64,000 nucleotides of DNA from Hydractinia symbiolongicarpus (taxonomy: Eukaryota > Cnidaria > Hydrozoa > Anthoathecata > Hydractiniidae). Positions within the stretch are counted from its first letter, which is position 1; each line of letters opens with the position of its first letter. This document shows, piece by piece, positions 48,409 through 62,615 of this stretch. The position numbers were made by a program, and so were the translations under genes. The notes under the pieces are model-generated. The model made no database searches and had not been told where the DNA came from. It was given only the letters and a program-made list of their open reading frames with translations. Where the stretch lies: the NCBI RefSeq assembly GCF_029227915.1, contig NC_079888.1, positions 20,812,001 through 20,876,000 on the forward strand. Reading direction: 5' to 3'.

Positions 48409-50020
48409 CATTTCATTGACGTTCTAACGGTGTCAGTCCGTTTGAGTTACAACGGTTGGGTCACATATTCTTACCAACATGTATTTAGCGATATTTTTCT
48501 GATATTACTAGGTTGCATCGCTTTTAACAATGAAACGATTGACTGTGGGACTTAATTGAGCTAACTTTGGACTGTCACCTGATAAATGTGATAAATGAGA
48601 CAATTGGACTCCAAGAAATAACATTCTTGTTAATTTGACGTGATTGCGGAACTCAGCGATTACACTGGGCACTGTGGTAGCGCTTCATTTAAAAATTAAG
48701 ATACAAAAAGTCATTTTTTTATTGTGGTACCAGTCCTAGCCGTTATCGCGCGCTAAAGAAATAGCGACAGTTTCAAGAACTACATTTCATTGACGTTCTA
48801 ACGGTGTCAGTCCGTTTGAGTTACAACGGTTGGGTCACATATTCGTACCAACATGTATTTAGCGATATTTTTCTGATATTACTAGGTTGCATCGCTTTTA
48901 ACTATGAAACGTTTGACTGTGGGACTTAATTGAGCTAACTTTGGACTGTCACCTGATAAATGTGATAAAAGAGACAATTGGACTCCAAGAAAAAACATTC
49001 TTCTTAAGTTGACATGATTGCCGAAACTTAGCGATTACACTGGGCTCTGTGGTAGCGCTTCATTTAAGAATTATGATAAAAAAGTCATTTTTTATTGTGG
49101 GACCACTCCTAGCCATTATCGCGCGCTGAGGATATAGCGACAGTTTCAAAAAATACATTTCATTGACTTTCTAAGGGTGTCAGGCCGTTTGAGTTTTAAC
49201 GGTTGTGTCACATATTCGTACCAACATGTATTTAGCGATATTATTTTGATATTACTAGGTTGCATGGTTTTAACAATGAAACGATTGACTGTGGGACTTA
49301 ATTGAGCTAACTTTGGACTGTGACCTGATAAATGTGATAAATGAGACAATTGGACTCCAAGAAATAACATTCTTCTTAATTTGACGTGATTGCCGGAACT
49401 CAGCGATTACACTGGGCACTGTGGTAGCGCTTCATTTGAAAATTAAGCTAAAAAAAGACATTTTTTTACTGTGGGACCTATCCTAGCCGTTAGCGCGCGC
49501 TAAAGAAATAGCGGCAGTTTTAAGAACTACATTTCATTGACTTTCTAACGGTGTCAGTCCGTTTGAGTTACAACGGTTGGGTCACATATTCGTACCAACA
49601 TGTATTTAGCGATATTTTTCTGATATTACTAGGTTGCATCGCTTTTAACTATGAAACGATTGACTGTGGGACTTAATTGAGCTAACTTTGAACTGTCACC
49701 TGATAAATGTGATAAAAGAGACAATTGGACTCCAAGAAAAAACACTCTTTTTAATTTGACATGATTGCCGGAACTCAGCGATTACACTGGGCACTGTGGT
49801 AGCGCTTCATTTAAAAATTAAGATACAAAAAGTCATTTTTTTATTGCGGGACCAATCCTAGCCATTATCTCGCGCTGAAGAAATAGCGGCAGTTTCAAAA
49901 ACTACATTTCATTGACGTTCTAACGGTGTCAGTCCGTTTGAGTTACAAGGGTTGGGTCACATATTCGTACCAACATGTATTTAGCGATATTTTTTTGATA
50001 TTACTAGGTTGCATCGCTTT
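48409..50020. repeat. Segment duplicated at 51398-53009 (2,989-bp offset)
   Basis: Monomers 48409, 48783, 49156, 49530 and the start of 49905 match 51398, 51772, 52145, 52519 and 52894 at a constant offset of 2,989 bp (eight monomers). They share private variants: GTGATTGCGGAACTC (a base missing), GTACCAGTCC, CAGGCCGTTTG, CATTTGAAAATTAAGC and AACACTCTTTTTAA. Similarity fades near 48145 on the left and ends near 50020, where CTATGAAACGTTTG replaces CAATGAAACGTTGAC. Confidence 0.83.
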
Positions 50021-51397
50021 TAACTATGAAACGTTTGACTGTGGGACTTAATTGAGCTAACTTTGGACTGTCACCTGATAAATGTGATAAAAGAGACAAT
50101 TGGACTCCAAGAAAAAACATTCTTCTTAAGTTGACATGATTGCCGAAACTCGGCGATTACACTGGGCTCTGTGGTAGCGCTTCATTTAAGAATTATGATA
50201 AAAAAGTCATTTTTTATTGTGGGACCACTCCTAGCCATTATCGCGCGCTGAGGATATAGTGACAGTTTCAAAAACTACATTTCATTGACTTTCTAAGGGT
50301 GTCAGTCCGTTTGAGTTTTAACGGTTGTGTCACATATTCGTACCAACATGTATTTAGCGATATTATTTTGATATTACTAGGTTGCATGGTTTTAACAATG
50401 AAACGATTGACTGTGGGACTTAATTGAGCTAACTTTGGACTGTGACCTGATAAATGTGATAAATGAGACAATTGGACTTCAAGAAATAACATTCTTCTTA
50501 ATTTGACGTGATTGCCGGAACTCAGCGATTACACTGGGCACTGTGGTAGCGCTTCATTTAAAAATTAAGCTAAAAAAAGACATTTTCTTACTGTGGGACC
50601 TATCCTAGCCGTTAGCGCGCGCTAAAGAAATAGCGACAGTTTCCAGAACTACATTTCATTGACTTTCTAACGGTCTCAGTCCGTTTGTGTTACAACGGTT
50701 GGGTCACATATTCGTACCAACATGTATTTAACGATATTTTTCTGATATTACCAGGTTGCATCGCTTTTAACTATGAAACGATTGACTGTGGGACTTAATT
50801 GAGCTAACTTTGGACTGTCACCTGATAAATGTGATAAAAGAGACAATTGGACTCCAAGAAAAAACATTCTTCTTAATTTGACATGATTGCCGAAACTCAG
50901 CGATTACACTAGGCTCTGTGGTAGCGCTTCATTTAAGAATTATGATAAAAAAGTCATTTTTTTATTGTGGGACCAATCCTAGCCATTATCGCGCGCTGAG
51001 GAAATAGCGACAGTTTCAAAAACTACATTTCATTGACTTTCTAACGGTGTCAGTCCGTTTGAGTTTCAATGGTTGTGTCACATATTCGTACCAACATGTA
51101 TTAAGCGATATTTTTTGATATTACTAGATTGCATCGCTTTTAACAATGAAACGTTGACTGTGGGACTTAATTGAACTAACTTTGGACTGTGACCTGATAA
51201 ATGTGATAAATGAGACAATTGGACTCCAAGAAATAACATTCTTCTTAATTTGACGTGGTTGCCGGAACTCAGCGATTACACGGGGCCCTGTGGTAGCGCT
51301 TCATTTAAGAATTGAGATAAAAAAGTCATTTTTTTATTGCGGGACCAATCCTAGCCATTATCTCGCGCTGAAGAAATAGCGGCGGTTTCAAAAACTA

Positions 51398-53009
51398 CAT
51401 TTCATTGACGTTCTAACGGTGTCAGTCCGTTTGAGTTACAACGGTTGGGTCACATATTCTTACCAACATGTATTTAGCGATATTTTTCTGATATTACTAG
51501 GTTGCATCGCTTTTAACAATGAAACGATTGACTGTGGGACTTAATTGAGCTAACTTTGGACTGTCACCTGATAAATGTGATAAATGAGACAATTGGACTC
51601 CAAGAAATAACATTCTTGTTAATTTGACGTGATTGCGGAACTCAGCGATTACACTGGGCACTGTGGTAGCGCTTCATTTAAAAATTAAGATACAAAAAGT
51701 CATTTTTTTATTGTGGTACCAGTCCTAGCCGTTATCGCGCGCTAAAGAAATAGCGACAGTTTCAAGAACTACATTTCATTGACGTTCTAACGGTGTCAGT
51801 CCGTTTGAGTTACAACGGTTGGGTCACATATTCGTACCAACATGTATTTAGCGATATTTTTCTGATATTACTAGGTTGCATCGCTTTTAACTATGAAACG
51901 TTTGACTGTGGGACTTAATTGAGCTAACTTTGGACTGTCACCTGATAAATGTGATAAAAGAGACAATTGGACTCCAAGAAAAAACATTCTTCTTAAGTTG
52001 ACATGATTGCCGAAACTTAGCGATTACACTGGGCTCTGTGGTAGCGCTTCATTTAAGAATTATGATAAAAAAGTCATTTTTTATTGTGGGACCACTCCTA
52101 GCCATTATCGCGCGCTGAGGATATAGCGACAGTTTCAAAAACTACATTTCATTGACTTTCTAAGGGTGTCAGGCCGTTTGAGTTTTAACGGTTGTGTCAC
52201 ATATTCGTACCAACATGTATTTAGCGATATTATTTTGATATTACTAGGTTGCATGGTTTTAACAATGAAACGATTGACTGTGGGACTTAATTGAGCTAAC
52301 TTTGGACTGTGACCTGATAAATGTGATAAATGAGACAATTGGACTCCAAGAAATAACATTCTTCTTAATTTGACGTGATTGCCGGAACTCAGCGATTACA
52401 CTGGGCACTGTGGTAGCGCTTCATTTGAAAATTAAGCTAAAAAAAGACATTTTTTTACTGTGGGACCTATCCTAGCCGTTAGCGCGCGCTAAAGAAATAG
52501 CGGCAGTTTTAAGAACTACATTTCATTGACTTTCTAACGGTGTCAGTCCGTTTGAGTTACAACGGTTGGGTCACATATTCGTACCAACATGTATTTAGCG
52601 ATATTTTTCTGATATTACTAGGTTGCATCGCTTTTAACTATGAAACGATTGACTGTGGGACTTAATTGAGCTAACTTTGAACTGTCACCTGATAAATGTG
52701 ATAAAAGAGACAATTGGACTCCAAGAAAAAACACTCTTTTTAATTTGACATGATTGCCGGAACTCAGCGATTACACTGGGCACTGTGGTAGCGCTTCATT
52801 TAAAAATTAAGATACAAAAAGTCATTTTTTTATTGCGGGACCAATCCTAGCCATTATCTCGCGCTGAAGAAATAGCGGCAGTTTCAAAAACTACATTTCA
52901 TTGACGTTCTAACGGTGTCAGTCCGTTTGAGTTACAAGGGTTGGGTCACATATTCGTACCAACATGTATTTAGCGATATTTTTTTGATATTACTAGGTTG
53001 CATCGCTTT
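51398..53009. repeat. Partner copy of 48409-50020
   Basis: Carries the same private variants as 48409-50020, 2,989 bp away, and then continues into the TACAAGGGTTGGG / ACTTTTCATTG monomers (52894, 53266). A third, shortened relative begins at 57381 but fuses the start of the 48409-type monomer to the rest of the 48783-type (CATCGAATTTAACTATG), so one monomer is missing there. Confidence 0.8.
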
Positions 53010-54762
53010 TAACAATGAAACGTTGACTGTGGGACTTAATTGAACTAACTTTGGACTGTGACCTGATAAATGTGATAAATGAGACAATTGGACTCCAAGA
53101 AATAACATTCTTGTTAATTTCACGTGATTGCCGGAACTGAGCGATTACACTGGGCACTGTGGTAGCGCTTCATTTAAAAATTAAGCTAAAAAAGTCATTT
53201 TTTTACTGTGGGACCTATCCTAGCCGTTAGCGCGCGTTAAAGAAAAAGCGACAGTTTCAAAAACTACTTTTCATTGACTTTCTAACGGTGTCAGTCCGTT
53301 TGAGTTGCAACGGTTGGGTCACATATTCGTACCAACATGTATTTAGCGATATTTTTCTGATACTACTAGGGTGCATCGCTTTTAACAATGAAACGATTGA
53401 CTGTGGGACTTAATTGAGCTAACTTTGGACTGTCTTATGATAAATGTGATAAAAGAGACAATTGGACTCCAAGAAATAACATTCTTGTTAACTTGACATG
53501 ATTGACGAAACTCAGCGATTACACTGGGCTCTGTGGTAGCGCTTCATTTAAGAATTAAGATAAAAAAAGTCATTTTTTTAATGTGAGACCAATCCTAGCC
53601 GTTATCGCGCGCTAAAGAAATAGCGACAGTTTCCAGAACTACATTTCATTGACTTTCTAACGGTCTCAGTCCGTTTGTGTTACAACGGTTGGGTCACATA
53701 TTCGTACCAACATGTATTTAGCGATATTTTTCTGATATTACCAGGTTGCATCGCTTTTAACTATGAAACAATTGACTGTGGGACTTAATTGAGCTAACTT
53801 TGGACTGTCACCTGATAAATGTGATAAAAGAGACAATTGGACTCCAAGAAATAACATTCTTGTTAACTTGACATGATTGACGAAACTCAGCGATTACACT
53901 GGGCTCTGTGGTAGCGCTTCATTTAAGAATTAAGATAAAAAAGTCATTTTTTTAATGTGGGACCAATCCTAGCCGTTATCGCGCGCTAAAGAAATAGCGA
54001 CAGTTTCAAAAACTACATTTCATTGACTTTCTAACGGTGTCAGTCCGTTTGAGTTTCAATGGTTGTGTCACATATTCGTACCAACATGTATTAAGCGATA
54101 TTTTTTGATATTACTAGATTGCATCGCTTTTAACAATGAAACGTTGACTGTGGAACTTAATTGAACTAACTTTGGACTGTGATCTGATAAATGTGATAAA
54201 TGAGACAATTGGACTCCAAGAAATAACATTCTTCTTAATTTGACGTGATTGCCGGAACTCAGCGATTACACAGGGCTCTGTGGTAGAGCTTCATTTAAGA
54301 ATTAAGATAAAAAAGTCATTTTTTTATTGTGGGACCAATCCTACCCGTTATTGCGCGCTGAAGAAATAGCGAAAGTTTCAAAAACTACATTTCATTGAGT
54401 TTCTAACGGTGTCAGTCCCTTTGGGTTACAACGGTTGAGTAACATGTTCGTACCAACATGTATGTAGCGATATTTTTCTGATATTACTAGGTTGCATGGC
54501 TTTTAACAATGAAACGATTGACTGTGGGAGTTAATTGAGCTAACTTTGGACTGTGACCTGATAAATGTGATAAATGAGACAATTGGACTCCAAGAAAAAA
54601 CACTCTTTTTAATTTGACGTGATTGACGAAACTCAGCGATTACACTGGGCTCTGTGGTAGCGCTTCCTTTAAGAATTATGTTAAAAAAAGTCATTTTTTT
54701 ATTGTGGGACCAATCCTAGCCATTATCCTGCGCTGATAAAATAGCGACAGTTTCAAAAACTA
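52894..54762. repeat. Segment related to 58879-60372 with a one-monomer length difference
   Basis: Private markers GTCTTATGATAAATG at 53431 and 59416 lie 5,985 bp apart (16 monomers). Further right the paired GTTTCAATGG / TATTAAGCG monomers (54016 and 59626) are only 5,610 bp apart (15 monomers). The first copy has an extra monomer at 53642 (CAGTTTCCAGAAC boundary, GGTCTCAG). This is a clean insertion or deletion of a single repeat unit between two related blocks. Confidence 0.78.
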
Positions 54763-57700
54763 CATTTCATGGACTTTCTAACGGTGTCAGTCCGCTTGAG
54801 TTTCAACGGTTGTGTCACATATTCGTACCAACATGTATTTAGCGATATTTTTCTGATATTACTAGGTTGCATCGCTTTTAACAATGAAACGATTGACTGT
54901 TGGACTTAATTGGGCTAACTGTGTACTGTTACCTGATAAATGTGATAAATGAGACAAATGGACTCCAAGAAATAACATTCTTGTTAATTTGACGTGATTG
55001 CCGGAACTCAGCGATTACACTGGGCACTGTGGTAGCGCTTCATTTAAAAATTAAGATACAAAAAGTCATTTTTTTATTGTGGTACCAATCCTAGCCGTTA
55101 TCGCGCGCTAAAGAAATAGCGACAGTTTCAAGAACTACATTTCATTGACGTTCTAACGGTGTCAGTCCGTTTGAGTTACAACGGTTGGGTCACATATTCG
55201 TACCAACATGTATTTAGCGATATTTTTCTGATATTACTAGGTTGCATCGCTTTTAACTATGAAACGTTTGACTGTGGGACTTAATTGAGCTAACTTTGGA
55301 CTGTCACCTGATAAATGTGATAAAAGAGACAATTGGACTCCAAGAAAAAACATTCTTCTTAAGTTGACATGATTGCCGAAACTCGGCGATTACACTGGGC
55401 TCTGTGGTAGCGCTTCATTTAAGAATTATGATAAAAAAGTCATTTTTTATTGTGGGACCACTCCTAGCCATTGTCGCGCGCTGAGGATATAGCGACAGTT
55501 TCAAAAACTACATTTCATTGACTTTCTAAGGGTGTCAGTCCGTTTGAGTTTTAACGGTTGTGTCACATATTCGTACCAACATGTATTTAGCGATATTATT
55601 TTGATATTACTAGGTTGCATGGTTTTAACAATGAAACGATTGACTGTGGGACTTAATTGAGCTAACTTTGAACTGTGACCTGATAAATGTGATAAATGAG
55701 ACAATTGGACTCCAAGAAATAACATTCTTCTTAATTTGACGTGATTGCCGGAACTCAGCGATTACACTGTGCACTGTGGTAGCGCTTCATTTAAAAATTA
55801 AGCTAAAAAAAAGACATTTTTTTACTGTGGGACCTATCCTAGCCGTTAGCGCGCGCTAAAGAAATAGCGACAGTTTCCAGAACTACATTTCATTGACTTT
55901 CTAACGGTCTCATTCCGTTTGTGTTACAACGGTTGGGTCACCCATTCGTACCAACATGTATTTAACGATATTTTTCTGATATTACCAGGTTGCATCGCTT
56001 TTAACTATGAAACGATTGACTGTGGGACTTAATTGAGCTAACTTTGGACTGTCACCTGATAAATGTGATAAATGAGACAATTGGACTCCAAGAAATAGCA
56101 TTCTTCTTAATTTGACGTGATTGCCGGAACTCAGCGATTACACTGGGCACTGTGGTAGCGCTTCATTTAAGAATTATGATAAAAAAGTCATTTTTTTATT
56201 GTGGGACCAATCCTAGCCATTATCGCGCGCTGAGGAAATAGCGACAGTTTCAAAAACTACATTTCATTGACTTTCTAACGGTGTCAGTCCGTTTGAGTTT
56301 CAATGGTTGTGTCACATATTCGTACCAACATGTATTAAGCGATATTTTTTGATATTACTAGATTGCATCGCTTTTAACAATGAAACGTTGACTGTGGAAC
56401 TTAATTGAACTAACTTTGGACTGTGATCTGATAAATGTGATAAATGAGACAATTGGACTCCAAGAAATAAAATTCTTCTTAATTTGACGTGATTGCCGGA
56501 ACTCAGCGATTACACAGGGCTCTGTGGTAGCGCTTCATTTAAGAATTAAGATAAAAAAGTCATTTTTTTATTGTGGGACTAATCCTACCCGTTATTGCGC
56601 GCTGAAGAAATAGCGACAGTTTCAAAAACTACATTTCATTGACTTTCTAACGGTGTCAGTCCGTTTGGGTTACAACGGTTGGGTAACATATTCGTACCAA
56701 CATGTATGTAGCGATATTTTTCTGATATTACTAGGTTGCATGGCTTTTAACAATGAAACGATTGACTGTGGGAGTTAATTGAGCTAACTTTGGACTGTGA
56801 CCTGATAAATGTGATAAATGAGACAATTGGACTCCAAGAAATAACATTCTTGTTAACTTGACGTGATTGCCGGAACTCAGCGATTACACTGGGCACTGTT
56901 GTAGCGCTTCATTTAAGATTTATGATAAAAAAAAGTCATTTTTTTATTGTGGGACCAATCCTAGCCATTATCCTGCGCTGATGAAATAGCGACAGTTTCA
57001 AAAACTACATTTCATTGACTTTCTAACGGTGTCAGTCCGTTTGATTTTCAACGGTTGTGTCACATATTCGTACCAACATGTATTTAGCGATATTTTTTTG
57101 ATATTACTAGGTTGCATCGCTTTTAACAATGAAACGTTGACTGTGGGACTTAATTGTACTAACTTTGGACTGTGACCTGATAAATGTGATAAATGAGACA
57201 ATTGGACTCCAAGAAATAACATTCTTCTTAATTTGACGTGATTGCCGGAACTCAGCCATTACACGGGGCCCTGTGGTAGCGCTTCATTTAAGAATTGAGA
57301 TAAAAAAGTCATTTTTTTATTGCGGGACCAATCCTAGCCATTATCTCGCGCTGAAGAAATAGCGGCGGTTTCAAAAACTACATTTCATTGACGTTCTAAC
57401 GGTGTCAGTCCGTTTGAGTTACAACGGTTGGGTCACATATTCTTACCAACATGTATTTAGCGATATTTTTCTGATATTACTAGGTTGCATCGAATTTAAC
57501 TATGAAACGTTTGACTGTGGGACTTAATTGAGCTAACTTTGGACTGTCACCTGATAAATGTGATAAAAGAGACAATTGGACTCCAAGAAAAAACATTCTT
57601 CTTAAGTTGACATGATTGCCGAAACTTAGCGATTACACTGGGCTCTGTGGTAGCGCTTCATTTAAGAATTATGATAAAAAAGTCATTTTTTATTGTGGGA

Positions 57701-58878
57701 CCACTCCTAGCCATTATCGCGCGCTGAGGATATAGCGACAGTTTCAAAAACTACATTTCATTGACTTTCTAAGGGTGTCAGTCCGTTTGAGTTTTAACGG
57801 TTGTGTCACATATTCGTACCAACATGTATTTAGCGATATTATTTTGATATTACTAGGTTGCATGGTTTTAACAATGAAACGATTGACTGTGGGACTTAAT
57901 TGAGCTAACTTTGGACTGTGACCTGATAAATGTGATAAATGAGACAATTGGACTCCAAGAAATAACATTCTTCTTAATTTGACGTGATTGCCGGAACTCA
58001 GCGATTACACTGGGCACTGTGGTAGCGCTTCATTTAAAAATTAAGCTAAAAAAAGACATTTTTTTACTGTGGGACCTATCCTAGCCGTTAGCGCGCGCTA
58101 AAGAAATAGCGGCAGTTTTAAGAACTACATTTCATTGACTTTCTAACGGTGTCAGTCCGTTTGAGTTACAACGGTTGGGTCACATATTCGTACCAACATG
58201 TATTTAGCGATATTTTTCTGATATTACTAGGTTGCATCGCTTTTAACTATGAAACGATTGACTGTGGGACTTTATTGAGCTAACTTTGGACTGTCACCTG
58301 ATAAATGTGATAAAAGAGACAATTGGACTCCAAGAAAAAACACTCTTTTTAATTTGACATGATTGACGAAACTCAGCGATTACACTGGGCTCTGTGGTAG
58401 CGCTTCATTTAAGAATTATGTTAAAAAAAGTCATTTTTTTATTGTGGGACCAATCCTAGCCATTATCCTGCGCTGATAAAATAGCGACAGTTTCAAAAAC
58501 TACATTTCATTGACTTTCTAACGGTGCTAGTCCGTTTGAGTTTCAACGGTTGTGTCACATATTCGTACCAACATGTATTTAGCGATATTTTTCTGATATT
58601 ACTAGGTTGCATCGCTTTTAACAATGAAACGATTGACTGTCGGACTTAATTGGGCTAACTGTGTACTGTTACCTGATAAATGTGATAAATGAGACAAATG
58701 GACTCCAAGAAATAACATTCTTGTTAATTTGACGTGATTGTCGGAACTCAGCGAATACACTGGGCACTGTGGTAGCGCTTCATTTAAAAATTAAGATACA
58801 AAAAAGTCATTTTTTTATTGCGGGACCAATCCTAGCCATTATCTCGCGCTGAAGAAATAGCGGCAGTTTCAAAAACTA
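54763..58878. repeat. Mosaic satellite segment with GTGTACTGTTACC monomers
   Basis: Starts with a rare subtype (AACTGTGTACTGTTACC, GACAAATGG) at 54763 that recurs at 58503 and 62241, ten monomers apart each time (3,740 and 3,738 bp). Between them are copies of blocks seen at 46541-47660 and 47660-48408, including GATTTTCAACGG (57008) and ACGGGGCCCTG (~57261). Confidence 0.72.
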
Positions 58879-61800
58879 CATTTCATTTACGTTCTAACGG
58901 TGTCAGTCCGTTTGAGTTACAAGGGTGGGGTCACATATTCGTACCAACATGTATTTAGCGATATTTTTTTGATATTACTAGGTTGCATCGCTTTTAACAA
59001 TGAAACGTTGACTGTGGGACTTAATTGAACTAACTTTGGACTGTGACCTGATAAATGTGATAAATGAGACAATTGGACTCCAAGAAATAACATTCTTGTT
59101 AATTTCACGTGATTGCCGGAACTGAGCGATTACACTGGGCACTGTGGTAGCGCTTCATTTAAAAATTAAGCTAAAAAAGTCATTTTTTTACTGGGGGACC
59201 TATCCTAGCCGTTAGCGCGCGTTAAAGAAAAAGCAACAGTTTCAAAAACTACTTTTCATTGACTTTCTAACGGTGTCAGTCCGTTTGAGTTGCAACGGTT
59301 GGGTCACATATTCGTACCAACATGTATTTAGCGATATTTTTCTGATACTACTAGGGTGCATCGCTTTTAACAATGAAACGATTGACTGTGGGACTTAATT
59401 GAGCTAACTTTGGACTGTCTTATGATAAATGTGATAAAAGAGACAATTGGACTCCAAGAAATAACATTCTTGTTAACTTGACATGATTGACGAAACTCAG
59501 CGATTACACTGGGCTCTGTGGTAGCGCTTCATTTAAGAATTAAGATAAAAAAGTCATTTTTTTAATGTGGGACCAATCCTAGCCGTTATCGCGCGCTAAA
59601 GAAATAGCGACAGTTTCAAAAACTACATTTCATTGACTTTCTAACGGTGTCAGTCCGTTTGAGTTTCAATGGTTGTGTCACATATTCGTACCAACATGTA
59701 TTAAGCGATATTTTTTGATATTACTAGATTGCATCGCTTTTAACAATGAAACGTTGACTGTGGAACTTAATTGAACTAACTTTGGACTGTGATCTGATAA
59801 ATGTGATAAATGAGACAATTGGACTCCAAGAAATAACATTCTTCTTAATTTGACGTGATTGCCGGAACTCAGCGATTACACAGGGCTCTGTGGTAGTGCT
59901 TCATTTAAGAATTAAGATAAAAAAGTCATTTTTTTATTGTGGGACCAATCCTACCCGTTATTGCGCGCTGAAGAAATAGCGAAAGTTTCAAAAACTACAT
60001 TTCATTGACTTTCTAACGGTGTCAGTCCCTTTGGGTTACAACGGTTGGGTAACATGTTCGTACCAACATGTATGTAGCGATATTTTTCTGATATTACTAG
60101 GTTGCATGGCTTTTAACAATGAAACGATTGACTGTGGGAGTTAATTGAGCTAACTTTGGACTGTGACCTGATAAATGTGATAAATGAGACAATTGGACTC
60201 CAAGAAAAAACACTCTTTTTAATTTGACGTGATTGACGAAACTCAGCGATTACACTGGGCTCTGTGGTAGCGCTTCATTTAAGAATTATGTTAAAAAAAG
60301 TCATTTTTTTATTGCGGGACCAATCCTAGCCATTTCCTCGCGCTGAAGAAATAGCGGCAGTTTCAAAAACTACATTTCATTGACGTTCTAACGGTGTCAG
60401 TCCGTTTGAGTTACAAGGGTTGGGTCACATATTCGTACCAACATGTATTTAGCGATATTTTTTTGATATTACTAGGTTGCATCGCTTTTAACAATGAAAC
60501 GTTGACTGTGGGACTTAATTGAACTAACTTTGGACTGTGACCTGATAAATGTGATAAATGAGACAATTGGACTCCAAGAAATAACATTCTTGTTAATTTC
60601 ACGTGATTGCCGGAACTGAGCGATTACACTGGGCACTGTGGTAGCGCTTCATTTAAGAATTAGGATAAAAAAAAGTCATTTTTTTAATGTGGGACCAATC
60701 CTAGCCGTTATCGCGCGCTAAAGAAATAGCGACAGTTTCCAGAACTACATTTCATTGACTTTCTAACGGTCTCAGTCCGTTTGTGTTACAACGGTTGGGT
60801 CACATATTCGTACCAACATGTAATAAGCGATATTTTTCTGATATTACTAGGTTGCATCGCTTTTAACAATGAAACGATTGACTGTGGGACTTAATTGAGC
60901 TAACTTTGGACTGTCACCTGATAAATGTGATAAATGAGACAATTGGACTCCAAGAAATAACATTCTTGTTAATTTGACGTGATTGCCGGAACTCAGCGAT
61001 TACACTGGGCACTGTGGTAGCGCTTCATTTAAAAATTAAGATACAAAAAGTCATTTTTTTATTGTGGTACCAATCCTAGCCGTTATCGCGCTGAAGAAAT
61101 AGCGACAGTTTCAAGAACTACATTTCATTGACGTTCTAACGGTGTCAGTCCGTTTGAGTTACAACGGTTGGGTCACATATTCGTACCAACATGTATTTAG
61201 CGATATTTTTCTGATATTACTAGGTTGCATCGCTTTTAACTATGAAACGTTTGACTGTGGGACTTAATTGAGCTAACTTTGGACTGTCACCTTATAAATG
61301 TGATAAAAGAGACAATTGGACTCCAAGAAAAAACATTCTTCTTAAGTTGACATGATTGCCGAAACTCGGCGATTACACTGGGCTCTGTGGTAGCGCTTCA
61401 TTTAAGAATTATGATAAAAAAAGTCATTTTTTATTGTGGGACCACTCATAGCCATTATCGCGCGCTGAAGATATAGCGACAGTTTCAAAAACTACATTTC
61501 ATTGATTTTCTAAGGGTGTCAGTCCGTTTGAGTTTTAACTGTTGTTTCACATATTCGTACCAACATGTATTTAGCGATATTATTTTGATATTACTAGGTT
61601 GCATCGCTTTTAACAATGAAACGTTGACTGTGGGATTAATTGAACTAACTTTGGACTGTGACCTGATAAATGTGATAAATGAGACAATTGGACTCCAAGA
61701 AATAACATTCTTCTTAATTTGACGTGATTGCCGGAACTCAGCGATTACACTGGGCTCTGTGGTAGCGCTTCAATTAAGAATTAAGATAAAAAAGTCATTT

Positions 61801-62615
61801 TTTTATTGCGGGACCAATCCTAGCCATTATCTCGCACTGAAGAAATAGCGGCAGTTTCAAAACTACATTTCATTGACTTTCTAACCGTGTCAGTCCGTTT
61901 GAGTTACAACGGTTGTGTCACATATTCGTACCAACATGTATTTAGCGATATTTTTCTGATATTACTAGGTTGCATCGCTTTTAACTATGAAACGATTGAC
62001 TGTGGGACTTAATTGAGCTCACTTTGGACTGTCACCTGATAAATGGGATAAAAGAGACAATTGGACTCCAAGAAAAAACACTCTTTTTAATTTGACATGA
62101 TTGCCGAAACTCAGCGATTACACTGGGCTCTGTGGTAGCGCTTCATTTAAGAATTATGTTAAAAAAAGTCATTTTTTTATTGTGGGACCAATCCTAGCCA
62201 TTATCCTGCGCTGATGAAATAGCGACAGTTTCAAAAATTACATTTCATTGACTTTCTAACGGTGTCAGTCCGTTTGAGTTTCAACGGTTGTGTCACATAT
62301 TCGTACCAACATGTATTTAGCGATATTTTTCTGATATTACTAGGCTGCATCGCTTTTAACAATGAAACGATTGACTGTTGGACTTAATTGAGCTAACTGT
62401 GTACTGTTACCTGATAAATGTGATAAATGAGACAAATGGACTCCAAGAAATAACATTCTTGTTAATTTGACGTGATTGCCGGAACTCAGCGATTACACTG
62501 GGCACTGTGGTAGCGCTTCATTTAAAAATTAAGATACAAAAAGTCACTTTTTTATTGCGGGACCAATCCTAGCTATTATCTCGCGCTGAAGAAATAGCGG
62601 CAGTTTCAAAAACTA
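58879..62615. repeat. Mosaic satellite segment, partner of 52894-54762
   Basis: Contains the second copies of the TACAAGGGT, ACTTTTCATTG, GTCTTATGATAAATG, GTTTCAATGG and GTCCCTTTGGG monomers (58879 to 60372). It then has 60373 (again TACAAGGGTTGGG, four monomers after 58879), 60748, 61121, 61495, 61866 and the GTGTACTGTTACC monomer at 62241. A local shortening is seen at about 61087, where TTATCGCGCTGAAG lacks two to four bases of the usual CGCGCG. Confidence 0.72.
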
